Positions 7,965 to 15,129 of a stretch of DNA of 26,458 nt are shown here, piece after piece. The notes under the pieces were generated by a model, which saw nothing but the letters and a program-made list of their open reading frames with translations, made no database searches and had not been told where the DNA came from. This DNA comes from DATAVB01 sp040414495 (lineage in GTDB: Bacteria; Actinomycetota; Actinomycetes; Mycobacteriales; QHCD01): positions 1 through 26,458 of the forward strand of contig JBEDUI010000009.1 of assembly GCA_040414495.1 (NCBI GenBank), read 5' to 3'. Position 1 is the stretch's first letter. Each line of letters begins with the position of its first letter. The translations under genes were made by a program, and so were the position numbers.

Positions 7965-8030
7965 TGCAGCGAGCGTGACACCAGGGCTGTTTAGTCGCCG
8001 AAAAACCGCCCTCACGTCACACTCGCTGCA
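7965..8030. repeat. Inverted pair of the dispersed core repeat
   Basis: The 15-base stretch at 7965-7979 is the reverse complement of 8016-8030 except for one position. It places an inverted copy of the CTCACGTCAC-type core facing the tandem array. The loop would be 36 nt. Confidence 0.7.
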
Positions 8031-8174
8031 ATTAAGCAGTCCGCGCTTGCTCGCCGCACTCGCTGCCGTTAACGACCGCCCTCACGTCACGTTCGCTGCA
8101 ATTAAGCAGTCCGCGCTTGCTCGCCGCACTCGCTGCCGTTAACGACCGCCCTCACGTCACGTTCGCTGCCATTC
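8005..8174. repeat. 70-bp tandem repeat, about 2.4 copies
   Basis: ACCGCCCTCACGTCAC begins at 8005, 8075 and 8145. The first two units are nearly identical over 70 bp; the third ends after GTTCGCTGCC, around 8170. Each unit contains the core CTCACGTCACRYTCGCTGCA, the same family as the repeats at 1-256. The array lies between the arginase-like and peptidase genes. Confidence 0.92.
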
Positions 8175-8186
8175 AACTCTCTCGAA

Positions 8187-8203
8187 AAGTCCATAGTGGA
8201 CTT
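8187..8203. terminator. Short hairpin overlapping the arginase-like stop codon
   Basis: AAGTCCA and TGGACTT form a perfect 7-bp stem with a 3-nt loop. It overlaps the stop codon of the minus-strand gene and has no T-tract, so termination is uncertain. The same GTCCANNNTGGAC core occurs near 6646 and 18203. Confidence 0.35.
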
Positions 8204-9104
8204 ATAATGCGGCCTCGAATACCCGGGCCAGCACATCGATAAATCTAGGAATGGCGTCGGGGTCGCCAACGCTCCGGCTCGGGTTGAGCTCGGCTATCGA
8301 TAATGCCCGGAATCCGGGGTCCCGGACGATCGTGAAAAGCGCGAGCGCGGCTTCCTCGAGCGTTGGCCCGGTATTACGTCCATCGGTATTCTCGGCCAAT
8401 GGCGCATCGGTGAAATCCAATACGTCAACGTCGAAATGCACCGCCAGCGGGCCGCCGCGAAGACCGTCGAGCGCGACCGCGCCCGATCCGGCCGGGTCGG
8501 CGACAACGGCCTGGCTGGTGATTGCCCGCAATCCCAGCCGTACGGCCTGTTCGCCCTCCCATTCGGTCGCCATCGCCGGTTCAACCCCCAGCCAGGCCAC
8601 CTGCCGCGGCTCGATCAGCGGCCGGTAACCGAATGCGTCCACAAGGGACTCAACACATCCGGGCAATGCCAACGCATGCGCCATTCCCATCCAGTCCAAT
8701 GCACCGTCGGTCGTACTCTTCGGCGTATTGATGTCGTAACTGCGATCGAAATACACCATGCGCGGCGAATTCCCGGTGTTTCGCAGCGCGGCGATTACGG
8801 CCAATGCGATCGTGCAATTCCCGCCCAATACCAGGACTTTGTCGCCCTGCTCGAATAACGGCCCGAGCCGCCCGGCCAGTTCGCGCAGGCAGGCGATGAC
8901 CTCGTCCAGGTTCTGGACCAACGGATTGTTGCGATCGGGCTGCCAGACCTGCTCGGGCAGATCGCCGGCGTCGTGCACCTCGGTGCCTCGGGCCCGCAGT
9001 GCTTCGAGCAGGCCAGCGGCCCGCAACGCGGCCGGCGCGCGCTCCTGCCCGGCGGCGTAACTCCCGGCGCTGCTGGGGACCCCTATGACCGAAACCCTGG
9101 CCAT
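8202..9104 (-). CDS. Arginase/agmatinase-fold protein with altered metal ligands
   Basis: The 300-residue protein has the ureohydrolase fold in order. However, the metal motifs differ from the canonical GGxH, DxHxD and SxDxDxxDP: they read GGNC (94-97), DRSYDINTP (from Asp120) and HFDVDVLD (Asp225, Asp227, Asp230). Both metal-binding histidines are therefore replaced, by Cys97 and Ser122, while the four aspartates remain. It may use one metal ion, another chemistry, or be inactive. The ATG at 9104 has TACGAT six bases upstream, a likely leaderless start. No obvious operon partner; substrate unknown. Confidence 0.85.
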   Translation of the reverse strand: MARVSVIGVPSSAGSYAAGQERAPAALRAAGLLEALRARGTEVHDAGDLPEQVWQPDRNNPLVQNLDEVIACLRELAGRLGPLFEQGDKVLVLGGNCTIALAVIAALRNTGNSPRMVYFDRSYDINTPKSTTDGALDWMGMAHALALPGCVESLVDAFGYRPLIEPRQVAWLGVEPAMATEWEGEQAVRLGLRAITSQAVVADPAGSGAVALDGLRGGPLAVHFDVDVLDFTDAPLAENTDGRNTGPTLEEAALALFTIVRDPGFRALSIAELNPSRSVGDPDAIPRFIDVLARVFEAAL

Positions 9105-9110
9105 TGCTGG

Positions 9111-9116
9111 ATCGTA
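9111..9116 (-). promoter_or_regulatory. Candidate -10 element for the leaderless arginase-fold gene
   Basis: TACGAT on the minus strand is six bases from the ATG at 9104, and no Shine-Dalgarno sequence is present. Confidence 0.5.
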
Positions 9117-9255
9117 CGGCCGTCGCGCCGCGCGCGGTTCCGATCCGCCAACGCCGTAGCTCAATCCGTCGCTCAGCACCGGTCCAACAAGCTGCTCATC
9201 GCCACGCTCAACGCAGCGCGTCAATCACTGACCAGCGCCCATCCACCTACACCCG

Positions 9256-9314
9256 ACCATGATCGTGAGCGGATTTACTACCGATTTCGAATCAAATCCA
9301 CTCACGATCTTGGT
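9256..9314. repeat. REP-like palindrome, copy 1
   Basis: Arms at 9256-9276 and 9294-9314 are 21 bases each and complementary except for two positions, around a 17-nt loop. The outer part reads ACCATGATCGTGA on the left and TCACGATCTTGGT on the right. A related palindrome follows 77 bp away. It lies between pfkB-type and arginase-fold genes. Confidence 0.8.
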
Positions 9315-9390
9315 CAAAGTGTCGAGCGAGCCGGCATTGGCCGAAACCGACCCAACCGTGCCCCCGAACCGACCCGCATCCCGGCGCAAC

Positions 9391-9445
9391 CATGATCGTG
9401 ATAGCCCTTGTCGCATTGTCGTTGACAAACGCCATCACGATCTTG
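9391..9445. repeat. REP-like palindrome, copy 2
   Basis: Arms at 9391-9412 and 9424-9445 are 22 bases each with about four mismatches, around an 11-nt loop. The outer sequence CATGATCGTGA / TCACGATCTTG is shared with copy 1 while the inner arms differ, as in REP or MITE-like families. It could also end transcription from the upstream kinase gene. Confidence 0.78.
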
Positions 9446-9507
9446 ATCCGCTGGCACACTGGCGCCACAGCGCCCCCCACCGCACAGGGAACGCCCAGCG
9501 CAGTCCG

Positions 9508-10641
9508 TCAGTCGTCGAAAAGCTCGGCCCCGTAACCGACCGTCGGGTAGGCCCGCGCGATGTCATCGGCGGCCGACGGCGGGATGTAGGGAACCACGAA
9601 CCCGTACTGCGCCAGCACCTCCTCTGGCACATCCGGATCCTCGCCCCAGGCGGCGATCTCGCCCCAACACGGCGCACCCAACGAGCCGGAGTAATGCCGT
9701 ACCGACAACCCGGCGCACAGGTTGGCGAACTTCAGCCGCTGCTCCAACGGCCAGCCGGCCAACGTGCCGAAGACGAATCCGGCGTCGAATACGTCACCCG
9801 CACCGGTCGGGTCCAGCGCGGTGACCGGGATCGCGTCGGCGTGGGCCCGCTCGCCGGTCCGGCTATCCACTCCGAACGCACCGCGGCTACCGGCCTTGAC
9901 CACGCAGACCGGAACCCGGGACGCCAAAGCGTCCAGCGCCTTCTCCGGCGAGTCGGTCCGGGTGTACGACATCGCCTCGACCGCATTGGGCAGGAACACA
10001 TCGACCTGGGCCAGCCGGTCCAGGATCTCCGGCGCCCACACGCCGGTCCCGTCCCACCCGACGTCGGCGAACACCAGCGTGCCGTTGGCCCGCATCTTGA
10101 TCGCCCACTCCGGCGGGCCGTCGTCCAGATCCACGAAACAGGTCGACGCCCCCGGCGGCACGCTCACCAGTCCGCTCTTCTCGAACGGCAACGGCTCGCC
10201 GTAGGTGATCATGCTGCGGTCGGAGTCGTACGAGAGCGAGACCGTCACCGGCGTCGGCCACCGCCGCAGCCGACGCGAATGCGACAGATCAATGCCTTCC
10301 TGCTCGGCCAAAGTGCGCCACAGGTAGCCGCCGAACATGTCGTCGCCGAACGCGGCAGCGAGCCCGACCCGCAGGCCCAGCCGGGACAGCGCGACCGCCA
10401 TGTTCGCGCTGCCACCGGGTGCAGAACCCAGGCCGCCGGTGTACAGCTCGGTGCCCGGCGCCGGTAGCCCCGGCAGCCCGGAGAAGATCATGTCTATGAA
10501 GACCGTGCCGGACAGGAACACGTCCAGGCCGTCGCCGCCGGGTCCGCGTAACCGCGTGCTGACCTCGTGCCGCTCCTTGCAGGGATCGATGAGTTCCTCG
10601 GCGAGAGGCTCTTGCTGATCAGTGTCGATCGTTGGGCTCAC
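9508..10641 (-). CDS. PfkB-family carbohydrate kinase
   Basis: The 377-residue protein has the ribokinase/PfkB fold. The N-terminal substrate region contains APGGSANMAVALSRLG (about 75-90) and the C-terminal signature DPTGAGDVFDAGF (about 277-289) carries the anion hole and catalytic Asp283. It phosphorylates a sugar, nucleoside or related alcohol with ATP; the substrate cannot be read. The GTG start at 10641 is supported by TACCGT seven bases upstream; a GTG about 26 codons downstream is possible since the first 35 residues are poorly conserved. It stands 52 bp downstream of the MBL gene and is not in the conserved mycobacterial order. Confidence 0.9.
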   Translation of the reverse strand: MSPTIDTDQQEPLAEELIDPCKERHEVSTRLRGPGGDGLDVFLSGTVFIDMIFSGLPGLPAPGTELYTGGLGSAPGGSANMAVALSRLGLRVGLAAAFGDDMFGGYLWRTLAEQEGIDLSHSRRLRRWPTPVTVSLSYDSDRSMITYGEPLPFEKSGLVSVPPGASTCFVDLDDGPPEWAIKMRANGTLVFADVGWDGTGVWAPEILDRLAQVDVFLPNAVEAMSYTRTDSPEKALDALASRVPVCVVKAGSRGAFGVDSRTGERAHADAIPVTALDPTGAGDVFDAGFVFGTLAGWPLEQRLKFANLCAGLSVRHYSGSLGAPCWGEIAAWGEDPDVPEEVLAQYGFVVPYIPPSAADDIARAYPTVGYGAELFDD

Positions 10642-10648
10642 TTCATAG

Positions 10649-10654
10649 ACGGTA
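10649..10654 (-). promoter_or_regulatory. Candidate -10 element for leaderless pfkB-type gene
   Basis: TACCGT on the minus strand lies seven bases before the GTG at 10641, the same hexamer and spacing as for the cupredoxin and DUF4177 genes. Confidence 0.45.
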
Positions 10655-10693
10655 CCGGGCGATCAGGCCGATCATCGGCCGGTCCAGCCAAGG

Positions 10694-11452
10694 TCATATT
10701 TCCCGCAGGTAGTCCAATTGGGCACGCACCGACAGCTCGGCCGCCGGCCACAGTGACGGGTCGATATCGGCATAGACCCGCTCAACGATCTCGCGCGCTG
10801 TACGGACTTCATCAAGTACGGCGCGGACCTGCTCCAGCCGTTCGGCCCGGTGGGCTAAGTACGCCGCCGCGACGGCGGCGAGGTCGGGCAGCTGCGGTCC
10901 GTGCCCGGGCAGTACGGTCCGCGGCCCCAGCGCGGCCAGTCGGTGCAGCGACTCCAGGTACGGGCCGAGGCGTCCGTCGGGATGGGCTACGACCGTAGTG
11001 CCCCGACCGAGGATCGTGTCGCCGGTCAGTACCGCGCCGGGCAGTACGAACGACACCGAGTCGGTGGTGTGGCCGGGCGTCGCCAGGACCTGGAACGAGA
11101 GCCCGGCCACCGCGACCGTTTCGCCGTCGCGCAGCGGATCCGCCTCGTGGCAGAACGCCGGGTCCGCGGCCCGGGTCGGCGGCGCTTCGGTCAGGGCACG
11201 GAAGGCCCGGATCCCGGCCGTGTGGTCGGCGTGCCGGTGGGTGATCAGGATCGCGGCGACCGGTCCGTGTCCGGCCAGCGCGGCCAGGTGCTCCGGGTCG
11301 TCCGGCCCCGGATCGACTACCACGCAGGCGTCCTGGCCCGGTGCCCGCAGCACCCAGGAATTGGTGCCCTCCAACGTCATCGGCGACGGGTTGCGGGCCA
11401 GTACGACCCCGGCCACGTCCGTGACCGGCCGCAGCACGCCATAGCTCGTCAT
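10694..11452 (-). CDS. Metallo-beta-lactamase-fold hydrolase (Rv3677c-like)
   Basis: The 252-residue protein carries the complete two-zinc site: THRHADH (His72, His74, Asp76, His77), His128 (TPGHTTD), Asp145 (LTGDTIL) and His184 (LPGHGP). A helical C-terminal extension (about 190-252) resembles LACTB2-type members, some of which are nucleases; others in the family cleave thioesters. The substrate is therefore open. The ATG overlaps the Nudix stop as ATGA, so it is translated as the last gene of the DUF4177-RidA-Nudix-MBL operon. Confidence 0.9.
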   Translation of the reverse strand: MTSYGVLRPVTDVAGVVLARNPSPMTLEGTNSWVLRAPGQDACVVVDPGPDDPEHLAALAGHGPVAAILITHRHADHTAGIRAFRALTEAPPTRAADPAFCHEADPLRDGETVAVAGLSFQVLATPGHTTDSVSFVLPGAVLTGDTILGRGTTVVAHPDGRLGPYLESLHRLAALGPRTVLPGHGPQLPDLAAVAAAYLAHRAERLEQVRAVLDEVRTAREIVERVYADIDPSLWPAAELSVRAQLDYLREI

Positions 11453-12174
11453 TGGAACGGCACCGCCTCGCCGCCGGGCAGGACCACGCCGGATCCACGC
11501 AGCCGCGGCAGGATCGGCTCGATCTTCCGGTCGGCCGCCTGCGCCCAGGCTGTCGCCACGTCCGGGATCGTGGCCAGCTCGCGCAAAGTGACCAGGGTCG
11601 GCGGCAGCATCGGCCGGGACTCAGCGGCGTGCTGAGCCAGCGCATCGGCCGGCCGTACCCATTCCGTTACCTCGGCCTCACTGGTCGTCCCACGCGCCTG
11701 CTGGCCACCGGGAAGGGCGGCCAGAAAAAAGCGGGTGTCGTAGCGACGGGGTTCGCCCTCGGGTGTGATCCAGTGCGCCCACGGTCGCAGCAGATCGGCC
11801 CGTAGGGACAGCTCATGTCGACTCAGCAGTTCGGCCAGCGAGAGCTCGTGCCGTTCCAGCGCCTGCCGGTCGCCGTCGGATACGGCCGGATCGGAATCGG
11901 CCAGCAGTACGCCGGTTTCCTCGTAGGTCTCCCGCACCGCCGCGCAGATCAGCGCGGCGGCCAGGTCTTCGTCGGCCGACAACGCCTCGGTCCACGCCGC
12001 CGGTTCGGGTCCGCGCCACTCCGGCCGCACCCGGTCCGAATCATCGACCGAGCCGCCCGGGAACACCGACATGCCGGCGGCAAACGCCATCGCCCGTACC
12101 CGCCGGAGCAAAAACACCTCCAGGCCGATGGCGCCGTCGCGGAGCAGGACCACGGTCGCCGCGTCCCGCAGCAC
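11449..12174 (-). CDS. Nudix hydrolase with split Nudix box (NUDT19-like)
   Basis: The 241-residue protein starts AATVVLL and has FPGGSVDDSD (38-47), then about 30 inserted residues before RETYEETG (81-88). A long insertion inside the Nudix box is typical of NUDT19-like proteins, which in animals act on CoA species. The GTG start is four bases after the RidA stop and the gene overlaps MBL by 4 bp. It appears to be an addition between the RidA and MBL genes relative to the mycobacterial order. Substrate inferred only from family. Confidence 0.87.
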   Translation of the reverse strand: MLRDAATVVLLRDGAIGLEVFLLRRVRAMAFAAGMSVFPGGSVDDSDRVRPEWRGPEPAAWTEALSADEDLAAALICAAVRETYEETGVLLADSDPAVSDGDRQALERHELSLAELLSRHELSLRADLLRPWAHWITPEGEPRRYDTRFFLAALPGGQQARGTTSEAEVTEWVRPADALAQHAAESRPMLPPTLVTLRELATIPDVATAWAQAADRKIEPILPRLRGSGVVLPGGEAVPFQ

Positions 12175-12178
12175 CGGC

Positions 12179-12637
12179 TCAGTCGGTGAGCTCAACGACG
12201 AGCTCGACCTCGACCGGCGCACCAAGCGGCAACTCGGCCACCCCGACGGCGGACCGGGCGTGCTGGCCGGCCTCGCCGAACACCTCGGCCAGCAGTTCGC
12301 TGGCACCGTTGATCACGCCGGGCTGACCGGTGAACCCGTCGGCACTGGCGACGAACCCGACGACCTTGACCACCCGGGCGACCCGGTCGATGCCGACCAG
12401 CGCGTTGATCGCGGCCAATGCGTTGAGCGCGCAGGTACGGGCGTACCCCTGCGCCTCGGCCGGCCCGATCTGGCCGCCGACCTTGCCCACAGCCGGCAGC
12501 TTGCCCTCGACCAGCGGCAACTGACCGGACGTGTACACGTACGACCCGGTCCGTACCGCCGGCTGGTAACTGGCCACCGGAGCGGCGACCGGCGGCAGCG
12601 TGATGCCGAGTTCGGCGAGTCGGGCCGAGACGCTCAC
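12179..12637 (-). CDS. RidA/YjgF-family protein (Rv3678c-like)
   Basis: The 152-residue protein belongs to the RidA superfamily, whose best-known members hydrolyse reactive enamine/imine intermediates such as 2-aminoacrylate. Visible are YTSGQLPLVEGKL (about 35-47), the QGYARTCALNALAAI helix, and a C-terminal strand PVEVELVVEL. The catalytic Arg of classical RidA lies in a region here reading GFTGQPGVINGASELL, so enzyme activity is uncertain. The GTG start overlaps the DUF4177 stop as GTGA. Confidence 0.88.
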   Translation of the reverse strand: MSVSARLAELGITLPPVAAPVASYQPAVRTGSYVYTSGQLPLVEGKLPAVGKVGGQIGPAEAQGYARTCALNALAAINALVGIDRVARVVKVVGFVASADGFTGQPGVINGASELLAEVFGEAGQHARSAVGVAELPLGAPVEVELVVELTD

Positions 12638-12792
12638 GAGGCGAGCGGGCGTTTCATGTAGGCGACCAACTGCTCGGCGCTGGGCCCGGGAACAACCGCG
12701 ACCAGCTCCCAGCCGTCCTGGCCCCAGTTGTCCAGGATCTGCTTGGTGGCGTGCACCAGCAGCGGAACCGTGGCGTACTCCCATTTCTGCAT
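12634..12792 (-). CDS. DUF4177 small protein (Rv3678A-like)
   Basis: This 52-residue reading frame begins MQKWEYATVPLL and contains NWGQDGWELVAVVPGP, a pattern I associate with DUF4177 proteins, and ends MKRPLAS. It is the first gene of the DUF4177-RidA-Nudix-MBL operon: its TGA overlaps the RidA GTG. Its ATG has TACCGT seven bases upstream. The position, size and orientation match Rv3678A. Function unknown. Confidence 0.85.
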   Translation of the reverse strand: MQKWEYATVPLLVHATKQILDNWGQDGWELVAVVPGPSAEQLVAYMKRPLAS

Positions 12793-12799
12793 GGCACGC

Positions 12800-12805
12800 A
12801 CGGTA
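12800..12805 (-). promoter_or_regulatory. Candidate -10 element for the DUF4177-RidA-Nudix-MBL operon
   Basis: TACCGT on the minus strand is seven bases upstream of the ATG at 12792, implying a leaderless operon transcript divergent from bagA. Confidence 0.5.
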
Positions 12806-12841
12806 GTCGACCACCAGATGGGGGCGCACCAGGGCCGCGCC

Positions 12842-12847
12842 TAGGCT
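12842..12847 (+). promoter_or_regulatory. Candidate -10 element for leaderless bagA-bagB
   Basis: TAGGCT is six bases before the GTG at 12854. The intervening GGAGAT could instead be a weak ribosome binding site on a longer transcript. Confidence 0.45.
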
Positions 12848-12853
12848 GGAGAT

Positions 12854-13837
12854 GTGCCCGACCGAGAATGGCCACCTGCGCGCTTGCACGTCGTCACCGG
12901 CAAGGGCGGTGCCGGCAAGACCACGGTCGCCGCGGCATTGGCCATAGCGCTGGCCTCCGGCGGACACCGCACCCTGCTGGTCGAGGTCGAGGGCCGCCAG
13001 GGGATTGCCCAGCTCTTCGATACGCCGCCGCTGCCATACGCCGAGCGCCGGATCGCGGTCGCGCCGGGCGGCGGCGAGGTGTGCGCGCTGGCCGTCGACG
13101 CCGAGGCGGCGCTGATGGAGTACCTGGAGCTGTTCTACAACCTGGCCCGGGCCGGCCGGTTGCTGCGCCGGATGGGCGCGATCGACTTCGCCACCACGAT
13201 CGCGCCGGGCCTGCGGGATGTGTTGCTGACCGGCAAGGTCAAGGAGGCGGTGACCCGGGTTCGCGACGGCCGCCGGGTCTACGACGCCGTCGTACTGGAT
13301 GCTCCGCCGACCGGCCGGATCACCCGCTTCCTGAACGTCAACACCGATGTGGCTGGGCTCGCCCGCGTCGGTCCGATCAAAACCCAGAGCGACGGGGTCA
13401 TGGCCGTACTGCGGTCCAGCCAGACCGCGGTGCATCTGGTGACGCTGCTCGAGGAAATGCCGGTGCAGGAGACGAAAGACGCCAGTGCGGCGCTGACCGA
13501 ACTCGGGTTGCCGGTCGGCGCGGTCCTGGTCAACATGACCCGGGCGCCGCTCTTACCGGCCCGCGAGCTGTCCCGGGCCGCCGCCGGTCGGCTGGACCTG
13601 GACCAGATCCAGGCCACGCTGCGAGAGGCCGGGATCGACGCCGACCTGGCCCCGGCGCTGGCCCTTGAGGCCGGCGAGCACGCCACCCGGAATGCGCTGG
13701 AAGAGGGCTACCGCAAGGAGTTGCAGGCCTTGGCTTTGCCGACCTACGAGTTGCCGTTACTCAACCCGCCGATGGATCTGGGCGGGTTGTACGAGCTGGC
13801 CGAAGTGTTGGTCGCCGCCGGTGTGGCGCATGAGTGA
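12854..13837 (+). CDS. bagA: ArsA/GET3-like ATPase, first of pair (Rv3679/BagA-like)
   Basis: The 327-residue protein is a deviant-Walker P-loop ATPase of the ArsA/GET3/MinD group. The P-loop is GKGGAGKTT (16-24) with the signature lysine Lys17, and DAPPTGRITRFL forms the switch II region. The arsenite cysteines of ArsA are not evident, so arsenic export is unlikely. The mycobacterial homologues Rv3679-Rv3680 form a complex; a similar heteromeric ATPase with the next gene is inferred. It ends within an 8-bp overlap (ATGAGTGA) with that gene. Confidence 0.92.
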   Translation: MPDREWPPARLHVVTGKGGAGKTTVAAALAIALASGGHRTLLVEVEGRQGIAQLFDTPPLPYAERRIAVAPGGGEVCALAVDAEAALMEYLELFYNLARAGRLLRRMGAIDFATTIAPGLRDVLLTGKVKEAVTRVRDGRRVYDAVVLDAPPTGRITRFLNVNTDVAGLARVGPIKTQSDGVMAVLRSSQTAVHLVTLLEEMPVQETKDASAALTELGLPVGAVLVNMTRAPLLPARELSRAAAGRLDLDQIQATLREAGIDADLAPALALEAGEHATRNALEEGYRKELQALALPTYELPLLNPPMDLGGLYELAEVLVAAGVAHE

Positions 13838-14996
13838 GGCACCCCGCACCGAGCGCCCGCAGACCCGCCGGTTGGATCTCGACGCGGTCGCGCTGGATCC
13901 GCGCACGAAGGTCATCGTCTGCTGCGGCAGCGGCGGGGTCGGCAAAACCACGACCGCGGCGGCGCTCGGGCTGCGTGCGGCCGAGGGCGGGCGCAGCGTT
14001 GTCGTACTCACCATTGATCCGGCCCGCCGGCTGGCAAATTCGATGGGACTGTCCGAACTGGACAACTCGCCGCGGGCCGTCGACGGAATCGATGAGCTGG
14101 CCGGCGGATCACTTGACGCGATGATGCTGGATATGAAGCGCACCTTTGACGAGGTGGTGCTGGCCCACACGACCGCGGAAAAAGCCGAGCAGATCTTCGC
14201 CAATCCCTTCTACCAGGCGCTGTCCTCGAGTTTCGCCGGTACGCAGGAATACATGGCGATGGAAAAATTGAGCCAGCTGCGGGCCCGGGGCGAGTGGGAT
14301 CTGATCGTTGTGGACACTCCGCCGTCCCGCTCGGCCCTGGATTTCCTGGACGCGCCGCAACGCCTCGGCCGTTTCCTGGACGGCCGCATGATCCGGCTGC
14401 TGACCGCGCCGGCCAAGGCCAGCGGCCGGATCGGCGCGAAAATGATGGGCGCCGGCTTCGCGATTTTCAGCCGGGTGCTCACGAAAATCATCGGCACCGC
14501 CGTACTGGCCGATATCTCGTCATTCGTCGGCGCGTTGGAGACGATGTTCGGCGGTTTCCGGGAACGGGCCCAGGCGACGTACGAGCTGCTACGCCGGCCG
14601 GGCACCGCATTCGTGGTCGTGGCCGCGCCGGAGCCGGACGCATTGCGCGAGGCTTCGTACTTTGTGGACAGACTGTCGGCCGAGCAAATGCCGCTGGCCG
14701 GATTGGTGCTCAATCGCCGCCACGTCGTGCAGGCGCCACAATTATCGGCCGCCGCCGCCGAAGCAGCGGCCGACACCATGAACGACAAGCTGACCGCCGG
14801 CGTATTGCGTATCCACGCCGAACGGATGGTGCGGGCCGAAGACGAACGCCGGCTCCTGGGCCGATTCACCGGCGCACACCCGAACGTGGCCGTGACCGAG
14901 GTACCGGCGATGCCGGTTGACGTACACGACCTCGACGGATTGCGCGCGATCGGCGACGCATTGGCCGAAACGTCGTCCGCCGCCAGGCCGGCGTAA
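13830..14996 (+). CDS. bagB: ArsA/GET3-like ATPase, second of pair (Rv3680/BagB-like)
   Basis: The 388-residue protein has P-loop GSGGVGKTT (33-41), where the signature lysine of the deviant Walker motif is replaced by Ser34, and DTPPSRSALDFLDAP as switch II. This difference from its partner suggests unequal roles of the two subunits in ATP hydrolysis, an inference. The ATG at 13830 lies inside the end of bagA, so translation is coupled. A cluster of hairpins follows the stop codon. Confidence 0.92.
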   Translation: MSEAPRTERPQTRRLDLDAVALDPRTKVIVCCGSGGVGKTTTAAALGLRAAEGGRSVVVLTIDPARRLANSMGLSELDNSPRAVDGIDELAGGSLDAMMLDMKRTFDEVVLAHTTAEKAEQIFANPFYQALSSSFAGTQEYMAMEKLSQLRARGEWDLIVVDTPPSRSALDFLDAPQRLGRFLDGRMIRLLTAPAKASGRIGAKMMGAGFAIFSRVLTKIIGTAVLADISSFVGALETMFGGFRERAQATYELLRRPGTAFVVVAAPEPDALREASYFVDRLSAEQMPLAGLVLNRRHVVQAPQLSAAAAEAAADTMNDKLTAGVLRIHAERMVRAEDERRLLGRFTGAHPNVAVTEVPAMPVDVHDLDGLRAIGDALAETSSAARPA

Positions 14997-15002
14997 TCAC
15001 AG

Positions 15003-15033
15003 CAGTCCTCAGTGGACTGTCGCAAAGCGACAG
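15003..15033. terminator. Two overlapping hairpins after bagB
   Basis: CAGTCC/GGACTG (15003-15019) and CTGTCGC-AAA-GCGACAG (15017-15033) overlap by three bases, so only one can form fully at a time. They begin 7 bp after the bagB stop. No T-tract follows. Confidence 0.5.
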
Positions 15034-15053
15034 ACAGCGGGCCAGAAACGCAA

Positions 15054-15088
15054 CGAGGCCGGCAATCCACAAAGGACAGCCGGCCTCG
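15054..15088. terminator. Bidirectional terminator between bagB and whiB4
   Basis: CGAGGCCGGC (15054-15063) pairs perfectly with GCCGGCCTCG (15079-15088) around a 15-nt loop. Further on, a run of six T occurs at about 15111-15116. The genes on both sides converge here. Confidence 0.75.
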
Positions 15089-15129
15089 CAGCTGAAGCTA
15101 TGTAATTGTGTTTTTTACCGCGGCGCGGA

